Assembly: GCA_900110635.1 (NCBI GenBank)
Contig: FOEK01000007.1
Span: 1 to 64,000 of the forward strand
Reading direction: 5' to 3'
Length of the DNA stretch: 64,000 bases
DNA from: Lachnospiraceae bacterium NE2001
GTDB taxonomy: Bacteria; Bacillota; Clostridia; Lachnospirales; Lachnospiraceae
In this document: positions 6,851 through 15,600 of the stretch, in pieces
How positions within the stretch are numbered: the stretch's first letter is position 1
Layout: each line of letters begins with the position of its first letter
Program-made: the position numbers and the translations under genes
Notes under the pieces: generated by a model
Told to the model about the DNA's origin: nothing
Seen by the model: the letters and a program-made list of their open reading frames with translations, nothing else
The model's database searches: none

Positions 6851-8182
6851 CTATTCAGAAGCAACTTCCTTTTCTCCCTCAATTTTCTGCACTGGCGCTG
6901 CATTTCGATTCTTTAACACGCCATAAATGTACTCAATAGTAAATATCAGGCTGAGAAGGAACAGTATAGCAACATAGAACCCTACTGCACCTCGGATGCC
7001 ATAAAGCACAACCGCCTTTTCAACGAAGAAAAATGAAACTACTGATGTGATAACATAACCGACTAAAATAGCATTTTGATAACGCATTACTGTCAGCAGG
7101 TTGGCAAGAAGTGTAGCCATACCGAGACATCCACTACCGATCAGCATTATCAGAAGATCCATCTTGTATGGTTTCAGATCAGTATTAAAGAGTGCTGACA
7201 TTACTGGTATACCAATAAGTGCAGCTCCAATAAGACAGATGATTGTTATCACAATAACAAATGCAACCTGCTTCAGGGTCTCCTTAACGTACTCTGACAT
7301 TTTTCTATCATTCCAGAGACAGGAGATATAGTATATTCGCGGATTAAAGATAAATGTTACCATCATCTGAACAACGAATACAGGCATTGCCAGGTAGTTA
7401 TAAATAGCCTGAATCGGTTCATCATTTATTACTACTTCTATTGCATCTCTAGGAGCAACACCAATGTACAATGTGAGGTATGCACCTATTGCAAGTGGAA
7501 GTGTAACAAGCAGCTGCTTAAATACACTTTTCATTTTAAAAGGTTCGTATTCAGAAACATACTCTCTTGTAAGGAATATGAATACGCCCATTATGATAAA
7601 TGTCACTATGGTTGATACCGATACTGTAAGAAGCAGATTCTTGGTAGTCACTATCAGCACAAGCATAAGAATAATAGTAACTATATATCTGATCCCCCAC
7701 ATCTTGGAAGCAATATCAAGACGGTTGTTCTTCTGATATTCACCAAAATATACATCCTCAAATGCATCAGGTACCTTAAGAAGGCATATCCAGAGTATAA
7801 TAGCCAGCTTATCATAAGGATTGTCCGAGCTTGGTGCGAACCATAGGACATAACCAACAGAAAGAAGTGTCATAGCGATTGTTGTAAAAAGTCGGCTCAT
7901 TCTGTATTCGCGAAAATTATACTCTTTATCAATGTCGGAAACCTGGAAGAATCTCACTCCATACTTTCCGATACATAAAAACAGATTTGCCTTTGCATAA
8001 CCAAATGCAAATATTCCAGACATTACCTGATTATATTTATTTTCAGTAGTAAGAGTATGGGTCATAACCATAGAGAATATAACCTGCTGGAATGAAAACA
8101 TGATACTCGCCACCATGTTCCATATAGCTCCGGACTTTTCTATATCCTTACTAGTTGTCAAAAACCTTTTAAGTGCTTTCAT
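6851..8182 (-). CDS. Flippase-like polytopic membrane protein (MATE/oligosaccharide flippase fold)
   Basis: A 443-residue protein with about twelve hydrophobic segments, beginning after a short basic N-terminus (MKALKRFLTTSKDIEKSG) as in Wzx-type polysaccharide exporters. A cytoplasmic charged tail follows the last helix. No substrate-defining motif can be read. It is the last gene of a module with a TPP-dependent enzyme, an aldolase and a HAD phosphatase, each separated by a few to about 60 bases. It may export or flip the lipid-linked or free product of those enzymes. The family call is by topology and overall similarity, so the substrate is unknown. Confidence 0.65.
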   Translation of the reverse strand: MKALKRFLTTSKDIEKSGAIWNMVASIMFSFQQVIFSMVMTHTLTTENKYNQVMSGIFAFGYAKANLFLCIGKYGVRFFQVSDIDKEYNFREYRMSRLFTTIAMTLLSVGYVLWFAPSSDNPYDKLAIILWICLLKVPDAFEDVYFGEYQKNNRLDIASKMWGIRYIVTIILMLVLIVTTKNLLLTVSVSTIVTFIIMGVFIFLTREYVSEYEPFKMKSVFKQLLVTLPLAIGAYLTLYIGVAPRDAIEVVINDEPIQAIYNYLAMPVFVVQMMVTFIFNPRIYYISCLWNDRKMSEYVKETLKQVAFVIVITIICLIGAALIGIPVMSALFNTDLKPYKMDLLIMLIGSGCLGMATLLANLLTVMRYQNAILVGYVITSVVSFFFVEKAVVLYGIRGAVGFYVAILFLLSLIFTIEYIYGVLKNRNAAPVQKIEGEKEVASE

Positions 8183-8192
8183 CTAATCTTTC

Positions 8193-10130
8193 CTAGTTTA
8201 ATTTATTGGCTTCGTATTCGTCGCGTTCGAGGAATGGGAACATATCGTCAATTGGTGGGGATACGATCTTTCCATCAGGCAGCACCTTGGACGAAAGCTT
8301 TGGGGAAAAGATCTGTTCGTCGGATACTACAACCTCGCAGAGGACTGGTCCTTCTGCTGAAAGAGCAGTCTCAATCACTTCACTTAGTTTCGAATTGCCA
8401 CTAACTACATCTTTCTCTGAATCTGTATTACCAGATTCTAAAGAGTTAGACTCTATACTATCTATCTTATAGTATTTGAAGCCAAATGTATCTGCCAGCT
8501 TGTCAAATGGTGGGAAGCTGACTCCATTTCCCTTACATACTCCCACAAGACCGTCGTGGAACAGGTTGTTCTGTGTCTGACGGATACTGTGGTAACCGTT
8601 GTTGTTGAGTACAAAGAGCTTGAGGTTCAGATTATTCTCATTGATCGTCTGAAGCTCCTGAAGGTTCATCATCAGAGATCCATCGCCATCCAGACAGATA
8701 ACGCGGTGGCCATCTCTAATGTCTTCCCCTTGAACTCCCGTAAATCTGCTGTCAAGAGCAACTGCCGCACCCAGTGCTGCAGGAAGTCCATAGCCCATAC
8801 TTGCACAACCAGAGTTAGTAAAGAGACGGGTCTTTGACTTGATCACAGCCGCCTGAAAACCAATAACACAGGCTGATCCATTTCCAGTTATACATATATC
8901 ATCCTCTGACATAGTCTCAAAGAGAGACTTAACAAACACATATGGATTAAGTGGTTTATCAGATTCGTAATACTCCGGAAGAACTGCTGGATATTTTTCA
9001 TTTATCTTGAAAGAAAACTCAAGCCAGGACTTGTGTGCTTCAGCGGCTTCGTCACTGGCAAAGCCAGCATAAATTCCATCGTCAATACGACGGTTAAGTG
9101 CCTTCATCAGATCCTTCACATCAGCATGCACCTTCATATCAGGGCTGATGGTTGGCTTATCCAGCTCGTTCTGATCTATATCCACTACTATCTTGTAAGC
9201 ATTCTTTGCCCAGTCCTTGTAGTTATAGCTGATGAGACGAATATTAAGTCGGGAGCCAAGTACCAGGATAAGGTCAGCATTCTCAGTGGCAAAGTTACCA
9301 CCACGGGTACCAACGGTTCCTGGACGTCCAACAAAATAAGGACTGTTATCAGGAAGAGTATCGTGAGCATTCCAGGCTGTAACAACAGGAATCTGAAGCT
9401 TCTCAACCAGCTCCAGGAAATCATTCTCTGAGTCACCAAGTCTTATACCTGTACCAGCGAAAATAAGTGGACGTTTTGCCTCTGCAATTTTCTTCAGTAT
9501 TTCATCAGCAGTTTCATCATTTACAGAACCAGGAACCTCCTCGGTAAGAAGCTCTTTCTCCTCTTCGCTTCCTGTGAAATGCTTCAACTCGTCAGTTTCT
9601 ATTCGAGCAGCCTGAATATCCAGTGGCACATCTATCCATACCGGGCCGCCTCTTCCCTTTGTTGCAAGGAACAGTGCCTTCTCCAGATGATATGCTATCT
9701 CAGTCTCATCCGTCACCATTACAGCATACTTGGTCATATTGCGTACGCTTTCGATTATCTGGTACTCCTGATCCCCCAGCTGTCTAAGTGGTATATCTGT
9801 TGCCCATGTTGTGGTCTCTCTTTTAACCTGACCTGAAATAACAAACATAGGGATAGAATCAAGCCAGCCGCCGAGAACTCCTGTCATTGCATTTGTTCCA
9901 CCAGGACCACTGGTAACATTTACCGCTGCAAGACGACCAGTCAGTCTGGTGTAGCCCTCTGCTGCAACACTGCTTCCCTGCTCATTATGGTTAAATACAA
10001 AATGAAGTCCATCCTTATGTCCCAGGCTGTCATTCAGGTGCATAGCACCACCACCTGTAACACCGAACACAGTGTCAATTCCATTATTCACTAAAAAATC
10101 TGCTATGTAATCTGATAATTTCTGTATCAT
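8193..10130 (-). CDS. Thiamine-diphosphate-dependent enzyme of the acetolactate synthase type
   Basis: A 645-residue protein with the three-domain TPP fold. The N-terminal pyrimidine-binding domain has the catalytic glutamate in NHNEQGSS (about residue 50), SGPGGTNAMTG follows, and a central Rossmann-like domain comes next. The C-terminal TPP domain has GDGSLMMNLQEL and NNNGYHSI. A Ser/Glu-rich insertion of about 25 residues near residue 580 is unusual. It is not placed with ilv genes. Its neighbours (aldolase, HAD phosphatase, flippase) point to synthesis of a branched or acyl-modified sugar or another surface molecule, as TPP enzymes of this kind sometimes do in polysaccharide clusters. A true acetolactate synthase cannot be excluded, but the context argues against it. 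Confidence 0.82.
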   Translation of the reverse strand: MIQKLSDYIADFLVNNGIDTVFGVTGGGAMHLNDSLGHKDGLHFVFNHNEQGSSVAAEGYTRLTGRLAAVNVTSGPGGTNAMTGVLGGWLDSIPMFVISGQVKRETTTWATDIPLRQLGDQEYQIIESVRNMTKYAVMVTDETEIAYHLEKALFLATKGRGGPVWIDVPLDIQAARIETDELKHFTGSEEEKELLTEEVPGSVNDETADEILKKIAEAKRPLIFAGTGIRLGDSENDFLELVEKLQIPVVTAWNAHDTLPDNSPYFVGRPGTVGTRGGNFATENADLILVLGSRLNIRLISYNYKDWAKNAYKIVVDIDQNELDKPTISPDMKVHADVKDLMKALNRRIDDGIYAGFASDEAAEAHKSWLEFSFKINEKYPAVLPEYYESDKPLNPYVFVKSLFETMSEDDICITGNGSACVIGFQAAVIKSKTRLFTNSGCASMGYGLPAALGAAVALDSRFTGVQGEDIRDGHRVICLDGDGSLMMNLQELQTINENNLNLKLFVLNNNGYHSIRQTQNNLFHDGLVGVCKGNGVSFPPFDKLADTFGFKYYKIDSIESNSLESGNTDSEKDVVSGNSKLSEVIETALSAEGPVLCEVVVSDEQIFSPKLSSKVLPDGKIVSPPIDDMFPFLERDEYEANKLN

Positions 10131-10149
10131 TTCTTTTCCTCTGTCTTTT

Positions 10150-11901
10150 TTACATTGTGTAAAGTGATGTAGTAACGAAGTTTACTTCGATATCCTTGCT
10201 TAGCTCAGCCAGTTTATCCTTGGCATATTGATTAAGTTCAGCCGTGCGGTCCTTGATAAATGTATACTCCATATCTGGGTTGATGAAGTTCAGCTTGTCA
10301 TCGGAGTAACCATCGAAACCAGCTACATTTACCTGCTTCACTCCAGCCTTGACCAGCGCCTTAAGAAGCATAATAAACGAATTATCTATGATATCAGCCT
10401 CTTCGTCAATAAGACTGCTATAATTTAACGTATAGTCAAAATCTAATCTCTTGCTTGTCACGTTGGAGGTGGCGATAATCTGAACTCTGTCGCTGCCCTC
10501 CGACTCCACTGGCATACCATTTTCGTCGTAAACTGTTTTGGAATCATTTTCACCTGTTGAAATCAGACGCGCCAGTGCTGAGGACATCTGCAGATATCTC
10601 TTGGAATTGCTGATAAATATCATATCTATCGGAATCTCTTCAGGGATGTAATTTATAGCGATAATCTCGAGGTTCTCATCACCATCTGCCTCCCTGGTCT
10701 TTTCGATAAATGCATCCAGCTTCTCTCTTTCTGTGGATACAGAGCTTCCAGGTCCAATAACCAGGATGTTCTTCTGAATATTGATGCCATCCACCTTATG
10801 CTCGTGGTCGCCTTCATACTCGAATATATCGGTGCTAAGCGAATCAAAACGAGCAGAGAGTCTCTTTATTGCGTCACTATCATCGATATCACGACTCTGA
10901 TACTCGAGATAGAGATCCTCCATATATTTCTTATCATATAGAAGCTTCTTTTCACCCTCAAGACGTGAAAGCAGTTCATTTATGGACTTTATTGAAAGCG
11001 TCTTCTTGTTCATCAGGTCTGCCACATAGTTTGGATGACAGTCATTTGATGCAGCAAGATAAAAGAACAGGTTATAGCCCCAGGTAGATGGCTGATAGAA
11101 GTTCATTATATTTGCATCTATAGCCTCAAGCATCTGAGATATCTTATAGTTCTTGCCATACTTCTGATTCATATGCATAGCGATAAGCTCAAGCGGAGCA
11201 TTTCCCGCGCTCTTTCCCATGCCATAAAGAGTTCCGTCTACCAGCATAGTTCTGTCTGTCTCGTAAGCCAGCATAGCAATACAGTTTGCATAACCCATCT
11301 GGAAATTATTATGGCCGTGATAACCAAGGGCAATATCTGGATCAAGACCCTTATCAAGAAGATCTATAAAATGCATCAGATTGTTCTGGTGCATCAGGCC
11401 GTAGGTATCCACCATTGATACAGCATCCGGCTTAGCCTCGTTAGCAAGACGGATAAGGTCTAACATTTCATCATCAGTATAGCTGGTAACAGACACAAGC
11501 TGCGAATAAACTATATAACCAAGCTCCTTCAGCTGTCGGCAAAAATCAAGAGCCTCCACGCGAAGATGCTTCTTGTAGATAACTCTGATTCCATCTATGT
11601 ATGACTCACTGGCTGGCTTGATATGATCTATAGAACAGGTGCCATAATCGATCATTCCGAAAACTATCTTGCCCTTTTTGTCCACCGTGCCATAGATTTT
11701 CTCCATACAGTCAGTGTCAGGCATTATGCTTCTGTCTATGTCAAACTCGCGACGGTCATCCAGAAATCCAAGCTCGATATAATCAACATTTGAATCAATC
11801 AGCCTCTCATATATACTGATTAGGTTGTTATGACCGAACTTCCAGTCATTCACGTATCCACCATCACGGAGGGTACAATCAAGTAACTTTAATTCTCCCA
11901 T
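10150..11901 (-). CDS. DRE-TIM aldolase-like enzyme with extra C-terminal Rossmann-like domain
   Basis: A 583-residue two-domain protein. Residues 1 to about 300 form an HMG-CoA-lyase/4-hydroxy-2-oxovalerate-aldolase barrel: LLDCTLRDGGYVNDW supplies the catalytic Arg-Asp pair and GYHGHNN the metal-binding histidines. From about residue 365 a separate domain begins with ILVIGPGSSV, a nucleotide-binding-like loop, and includes FISNSKRY. This resembles Rossmann-type domains of the DUF115/sugar-transfer sort, but I cannot place it securely. Plain aldolases of this family are about 270-340 residues, so this is a fusion. It is adjacent to the TPP enzyme, a pairing that suggests consecutive steps on a keto-acid-derived carbon unit. 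The reaction is unknown. Confidence 0.78.
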   Translation of the reverse strand: MGELKLLDCTLRDGGYVNDWKFGHNNLISIYERLIDSNVDYIELGFLDDRREFDIDRSIMPDTDCMEKIYGTVDKKGKIVFGMIDYGTCSIDHIKPASESYIDGIRVIYKKHLRVEALDFCRQLKELGYIVYSQLVSVTSYTDDEMLDLIRLANEAKPDAVSMVDTYGLMHQNNLMHFIDLLDKGLDPDIALGYHGHNNFQMGYANCIAMLAYETDRTMLVDGTLYGMGKSAGNAPLELIAMHMNQKYGKNYKISQMLEAIDANIMNFYQPSTWGYNLFFYLAASNDCHPNYVADLMNKKTLSIKSINELLSRLEGEKKLLYDKKYMEDLYLEYQSRDIDDSDAIKRLSARFDSLSTDIFEYEGDHEHKVDGINIQKNILVIGPGSSVSTEREKLDAFIEKTREADGDENLEIIAINYIPEEIPIDMIFISNSKRYLQMSSALARLISTGENDSKTVYDENGMPVESEGSDRVQIIATSNVTSKRLDFDYTLNYSSLIDEEADIIDNSFIMLLKALVKAGVKQVNVAGFDGYSDDKLNFINPDMEYTFIKDRTAELNQYAKDKLAELSKDIEVNFVTTSLYTM

Positions 11902-11918
11902 ATCATTCTCCTAACTCT

Positions 11919-11944
11919 AAGACAGGGGACGGTTCTCTGTCTTC
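11919..11944. repeat. Palindromic repeat, family 1, copy 1
   Basis: AAGACAG and CTGTCTT arms flank GGGACGGTT. It lies between the HAD gene stop and the aldolase start and is followed by a T-rich run on the plus strand. The same sequence family recurs at 18.4, 35.3, 54.8 and 56.9 kb. Confidence 0.85.
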
Positions 11945-11957
11945 TTTTTTTATATTT

Positions 11958-12602
11958 TTAGCAGAAGAGATCAAGAATGTCCAAAGGACTTTCAGCGATA
12001 CCAAAAGGATCATATTGTTCAATCTCTTCAGGGGTATTAAATCCGAAACCATAGGTAACACCTATGAAAAGCGCACCTGCTTCTTCGGCTCCAATGGCGT
12101 CGTTATCGCTATCTCCCACCATCACTGTTTCGTCTGGCTCATATCCAAGATCACGAATAGTCAGATTTACTATGTCTGCCTTCGTCATATCTGAGGCAGC
12201 ATTTGAACCATGGATAACATCAAAATACTTTGCAAGCCCCTTTTCTTCAAGAAGGGTCTTTGCCATATCCTCGCGTTTATATGTAGATACTCCAACCTTG
12301 AAGCCCAGATCTTTAAGGGAATAAAGAAGCTCGTCCATTCCCTCATAATGCTCAGCCCTGAAGATATCACCCTTTGGATATTCCTCTCTAAAATAAGACA
12401 TAGCCTCCATAGCTTTATCAGGAGCCATACCATACAACCTCTCAAGATTCTTGTTGATAGGCGGACCAATGAAGGATCTCATATCGTCATCGTCCAAATT
12501 ATGTAAACCAAAATGTTCTATCATTTTTTGTACGGAACTAAGCACACCAACAGATGTATCAAGCAGAGTTCCATCTAAATCGAAAATAATTGATCTGATC
12601 AT
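11958..12602 (-). CDS. HAD-superfamily phosphatase, phosphoglycolate-phosphatase-like
   Basis: A 214-residue haloacid-dehalogenase hydrolase. Motif I DLDGTLLDT at the N-terminus, motif II STYKR near residue 105, and motif IV GDSDNDAIGA near residue 162 are all present with a helical cap between I and II. It is the usual length for the Gph/PgmB type. Substrates of such enzymes cannot be read from sequence. It starts the accessory four-gene module downstream of polC, about 80 bases after the polC stop, with a palindromic repeat between them. It may dephosphorylate an intermediate of the aldolase/TPP-enzyme pathway. Confidence 0.85.
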   Translation of the reverse strand: MIRSIIFDLDGTLLDTSVGVLSSVQKMIEHFGLHNLDDDDMRSFIGPPINKNLERLYGMAPDKAMEAMSYFREEYPKGDIFRAEHYEGMDELLYSLKDLGFKVGVSTYKREDMAKTLLEEKGLAKYFDVIHGSNAASDMTKADIVNLTIRDLGYEPDETVMVGDSDNDAIGAEEAGALFIGVTYGFGFNTPEEIEQYDPFGIAESPLDILDLFC

Positions 12603-12630
12603 TTATTATATAACCCTTTTCTATATATTT

Positions 12631-12680
12631 GGTGCAGGTAGGGACAGACCTCGGTGCAGTGGGGACGGACCCCACTGCAC
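12631..12680. repeat. Palindromic repeat, family 2, copy 2
   Basis: The core GTGCAGTGGGG ... CCCCACTGCAC (12654-12680) is preceded by a degenerate half (GGTGCAGGTAGGGAC). It lies between the polC stop and the HAD gene start. Confidence 0.88.
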
Positions 12681-12684
12681 ATTA

Positions 12685-15600
12685 CTACTCGTCGGATAAA
12701 AAGTCAAATGTAAGCTGGCTGGTCTTTGGCATATCGCCCAGGATTCCCAGCTCTGCCATTTTATCAATTACGGTTCCTGAAATGTGAGCGCGGTCTTTGA
12801 GCTCCTGCTGTGACAGGAACTTGCCGCCCTTTGCAGCTTCTTCCATCTGCTGTGCCGCCGACTCACCCATGGAGTCGATTGCCAGGAAGCTTGGCATAAT
12901 CTTGCCATCTACTATCTGGAAGCGGTTAGCTCTGGCGGAGTATATATCAAGTGGAGCAAACTCGAAGCCTCGGGCATACATCTCCTTAACGATCTTCATA
13001 TCCTTGAGAAGGCCCTTCTCTGTCGCTGTCATTTTATTCTTATCCTTAGCTTTGTACTCCTCCAGCACTCCGTCCAGGTGAGCCTCGCCCTGACACATTA
13101 TTTCATAAGAAAATGCATCTGCACGGATACTGAAGTACGCAGCATAGTAAGCAAGCGGATGGTAAATCTTGTACCAGGCAACTCGCCAGGACATCATTAC
13201 GTATGCAACAGCGTGAGCCTTAGGGAACATGTACTTGATCTGCTCACAGCTCCATATGTACCAGTCAGGCACACCCTTCTCCTGCATCTTTGCTTTGAAG
13301 TCAGGCCACTCGTGACAGCCGCCGCTGGCAACGATACCCTTACGAACACGCTCCATTATAGTAAATGCATCTCCAGATTCAAGTCCCTGATTAAGAAGAT
13401 ACACCATAATATCATCACGACAGCATATAGCACTGGCAAGCTTACATTTACCTTCCTGAATAAGCTTCTGCGCATTTCCCAGCCACACGTCAGTACCGTG
13501 GGAAAGTCCAGCGATACGAACCAGATCAGAAAAGCTCTGAGGATCCGCATCGATAAGCATCTGCATAGCGAACTCGGTACCAAACTCTGGAACACCGAGA
13601 CATCCCAGTGGAATTCCACCCATATCCTCAGGTGTTATGCCAATAGGCTCAGTACCCTTGAAGAGTGCCATTACCTTTGGATCATCAAATGGAATGTCCT
13701 TAACATTTATGCCTGTCAGCTCCTCAAGACGCTTGATCATTGTAGGATCATCGTGTCCCAGCACGTCGAACTTCAGCAGGTTGTGCTCTATTGAGTGATA
13801 ATCGAAATGCGTTGTTATGATATCTACGGTCATATCATTTGCAGGTCTCTGTACAGGTGTAAAGCTGCAAATGTCTTCGTCATCTGGAGTTACTATAATA
13901 CCACCTGGATGCTGACCTGAGGTTCTCTTTACATCAACACAGCCCTGAGACAGACGTTCCATCTCAGCCCAGCGCTTTTCAACGCCTCTATATTTACAAT
14001 AGTCACGCACGAAACCAAGTGCGGTCTTATCTGCCACAGTACCTACAGTACCTGCTTTAAATGAATGGTCACGTCCAAAAAGGTCACCAAGGAACTGATG
14101 AGCCTTTGCCTGATACTCACCAGAGAAGTTAAGGTCGATATCAGGCTCCTTATCTCCCTTGAATCCAAGGAAAGTTTCGAACGGAATATCCTGTCCTTCC
14201 TTCTTCATCTTTGTGCCACACTTTGGACAGTCAGCGTCAGGCATATCGCAGCCACACTCTCCAGCGTAGGCTTTAACTCTGTCTGAATCAAACTCAGCGT
14301 AGAAGCAGTTAGGACATAGATAATGTGCGGGAAGAGGATTAACCTCTGTGATACCTGCCATTGTTGCGGCAAATGAAGAACCAACGGAACCTCTGGAACC
14401 TACCAGATATCCATCATCGTTGGACTTCCACACCAGCTTCTGCGCAACAATGTACATAACCGAGTAACCATTTCCTATGATAGAGTCCAGCTCCTTATCC
14501 AGTCGCTTCTGAACTATCTCAGGAGGTGTAGGTCCATACATCTCGTGCATCTTGTCGTAGCATATCTTTCGAAGAGTCTTGTCTGAATCCTTGATACGCG
14601 GAGGCGCCTTGTCAGGACGAACCGGAGACTTCAGTTCAAGCCAGGATGCAACCAGATTAGAGTTTGTTACAACAACCTCCTTAGCCAGTTCCTCACCAAG
14701 ATAAGCAAACTCCTCTAGCATTTCCTCTGTGGTCCTGAAGTAAAGAGGTGGTTCCTCTTCCATTGCTTCTCTTACGAGATCCACATTTTCGTTCTCCTGT
14801 CCCTTGGCGGCACGGGCAGCCTTGGCATTTGCCTCAAGCTCCTCACGCGCCTTGGCATTCAGTCTCTTTATACGAACACTGTCTTTTATAATAGCCCTGT
14901 AGATTGCATCCTCTGGATCAAGGAAATATACATCACCTGTTGCCACAACAGGCTTTCCGTACTTCTTTCCCAGGGCAATGATCTCTTTATTGATATCCTG
15001 CAGATCCTCTACAGTCTTAATTCTGGCAACCTTCTCCTCGTCTATGAGATGCATATTATTGGAAATAGGCTGTATCTCAAGGAAGTCGAAGAAATTAACT
15101 ATCTTCTCTATCTCTTCTTCGTCAAGTCCATCAAGAAGGGCCTGATAGAGATGTCCTGTGGAAGAACCTGAACCAAGAATTAGTCCCTCTCTATACTGAA
15201 CTATTTCAGACATAGGAATCTTAGGAACTCTGTCATAATATTTGATATGTGAATTGGAAATCAGCCTGTACAGATTCGTACGGCCAGTTTCATTTTGCGC
15301 AAATATAAGTCCAGTATGGGCTCTGGATTTTCTTATAACATCGTCAGAGGAGCGTCCCATTTCATTCAGATCATCCACCGACTTTGCTCCTGTCTCGTAG
15401 ATCATCTTAAGCAGTCTGGCAAATATCTCAGCAGTTACCTCAGCATCGTCGCAAGCTCTGTGATGATGAGCATTTGTCAGCTTAAAATAATGAGTCAGAC
15501 GATCCAGTGTGTAACGACCAAGCTCCGGCAGAAGAACGTGAGCCAGAGTCATTGTATCCAGTGCTGTAAAATCATACTCCATGCCAAGGCTGTGTGCTAC

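Noticed and set aside
8193-10130. Assigning the TPP enzyme as ilvB
   Set aside because: No ilvN, ilvC or other branched-chain genes nearby, and the context is an aldolase and a flippase.
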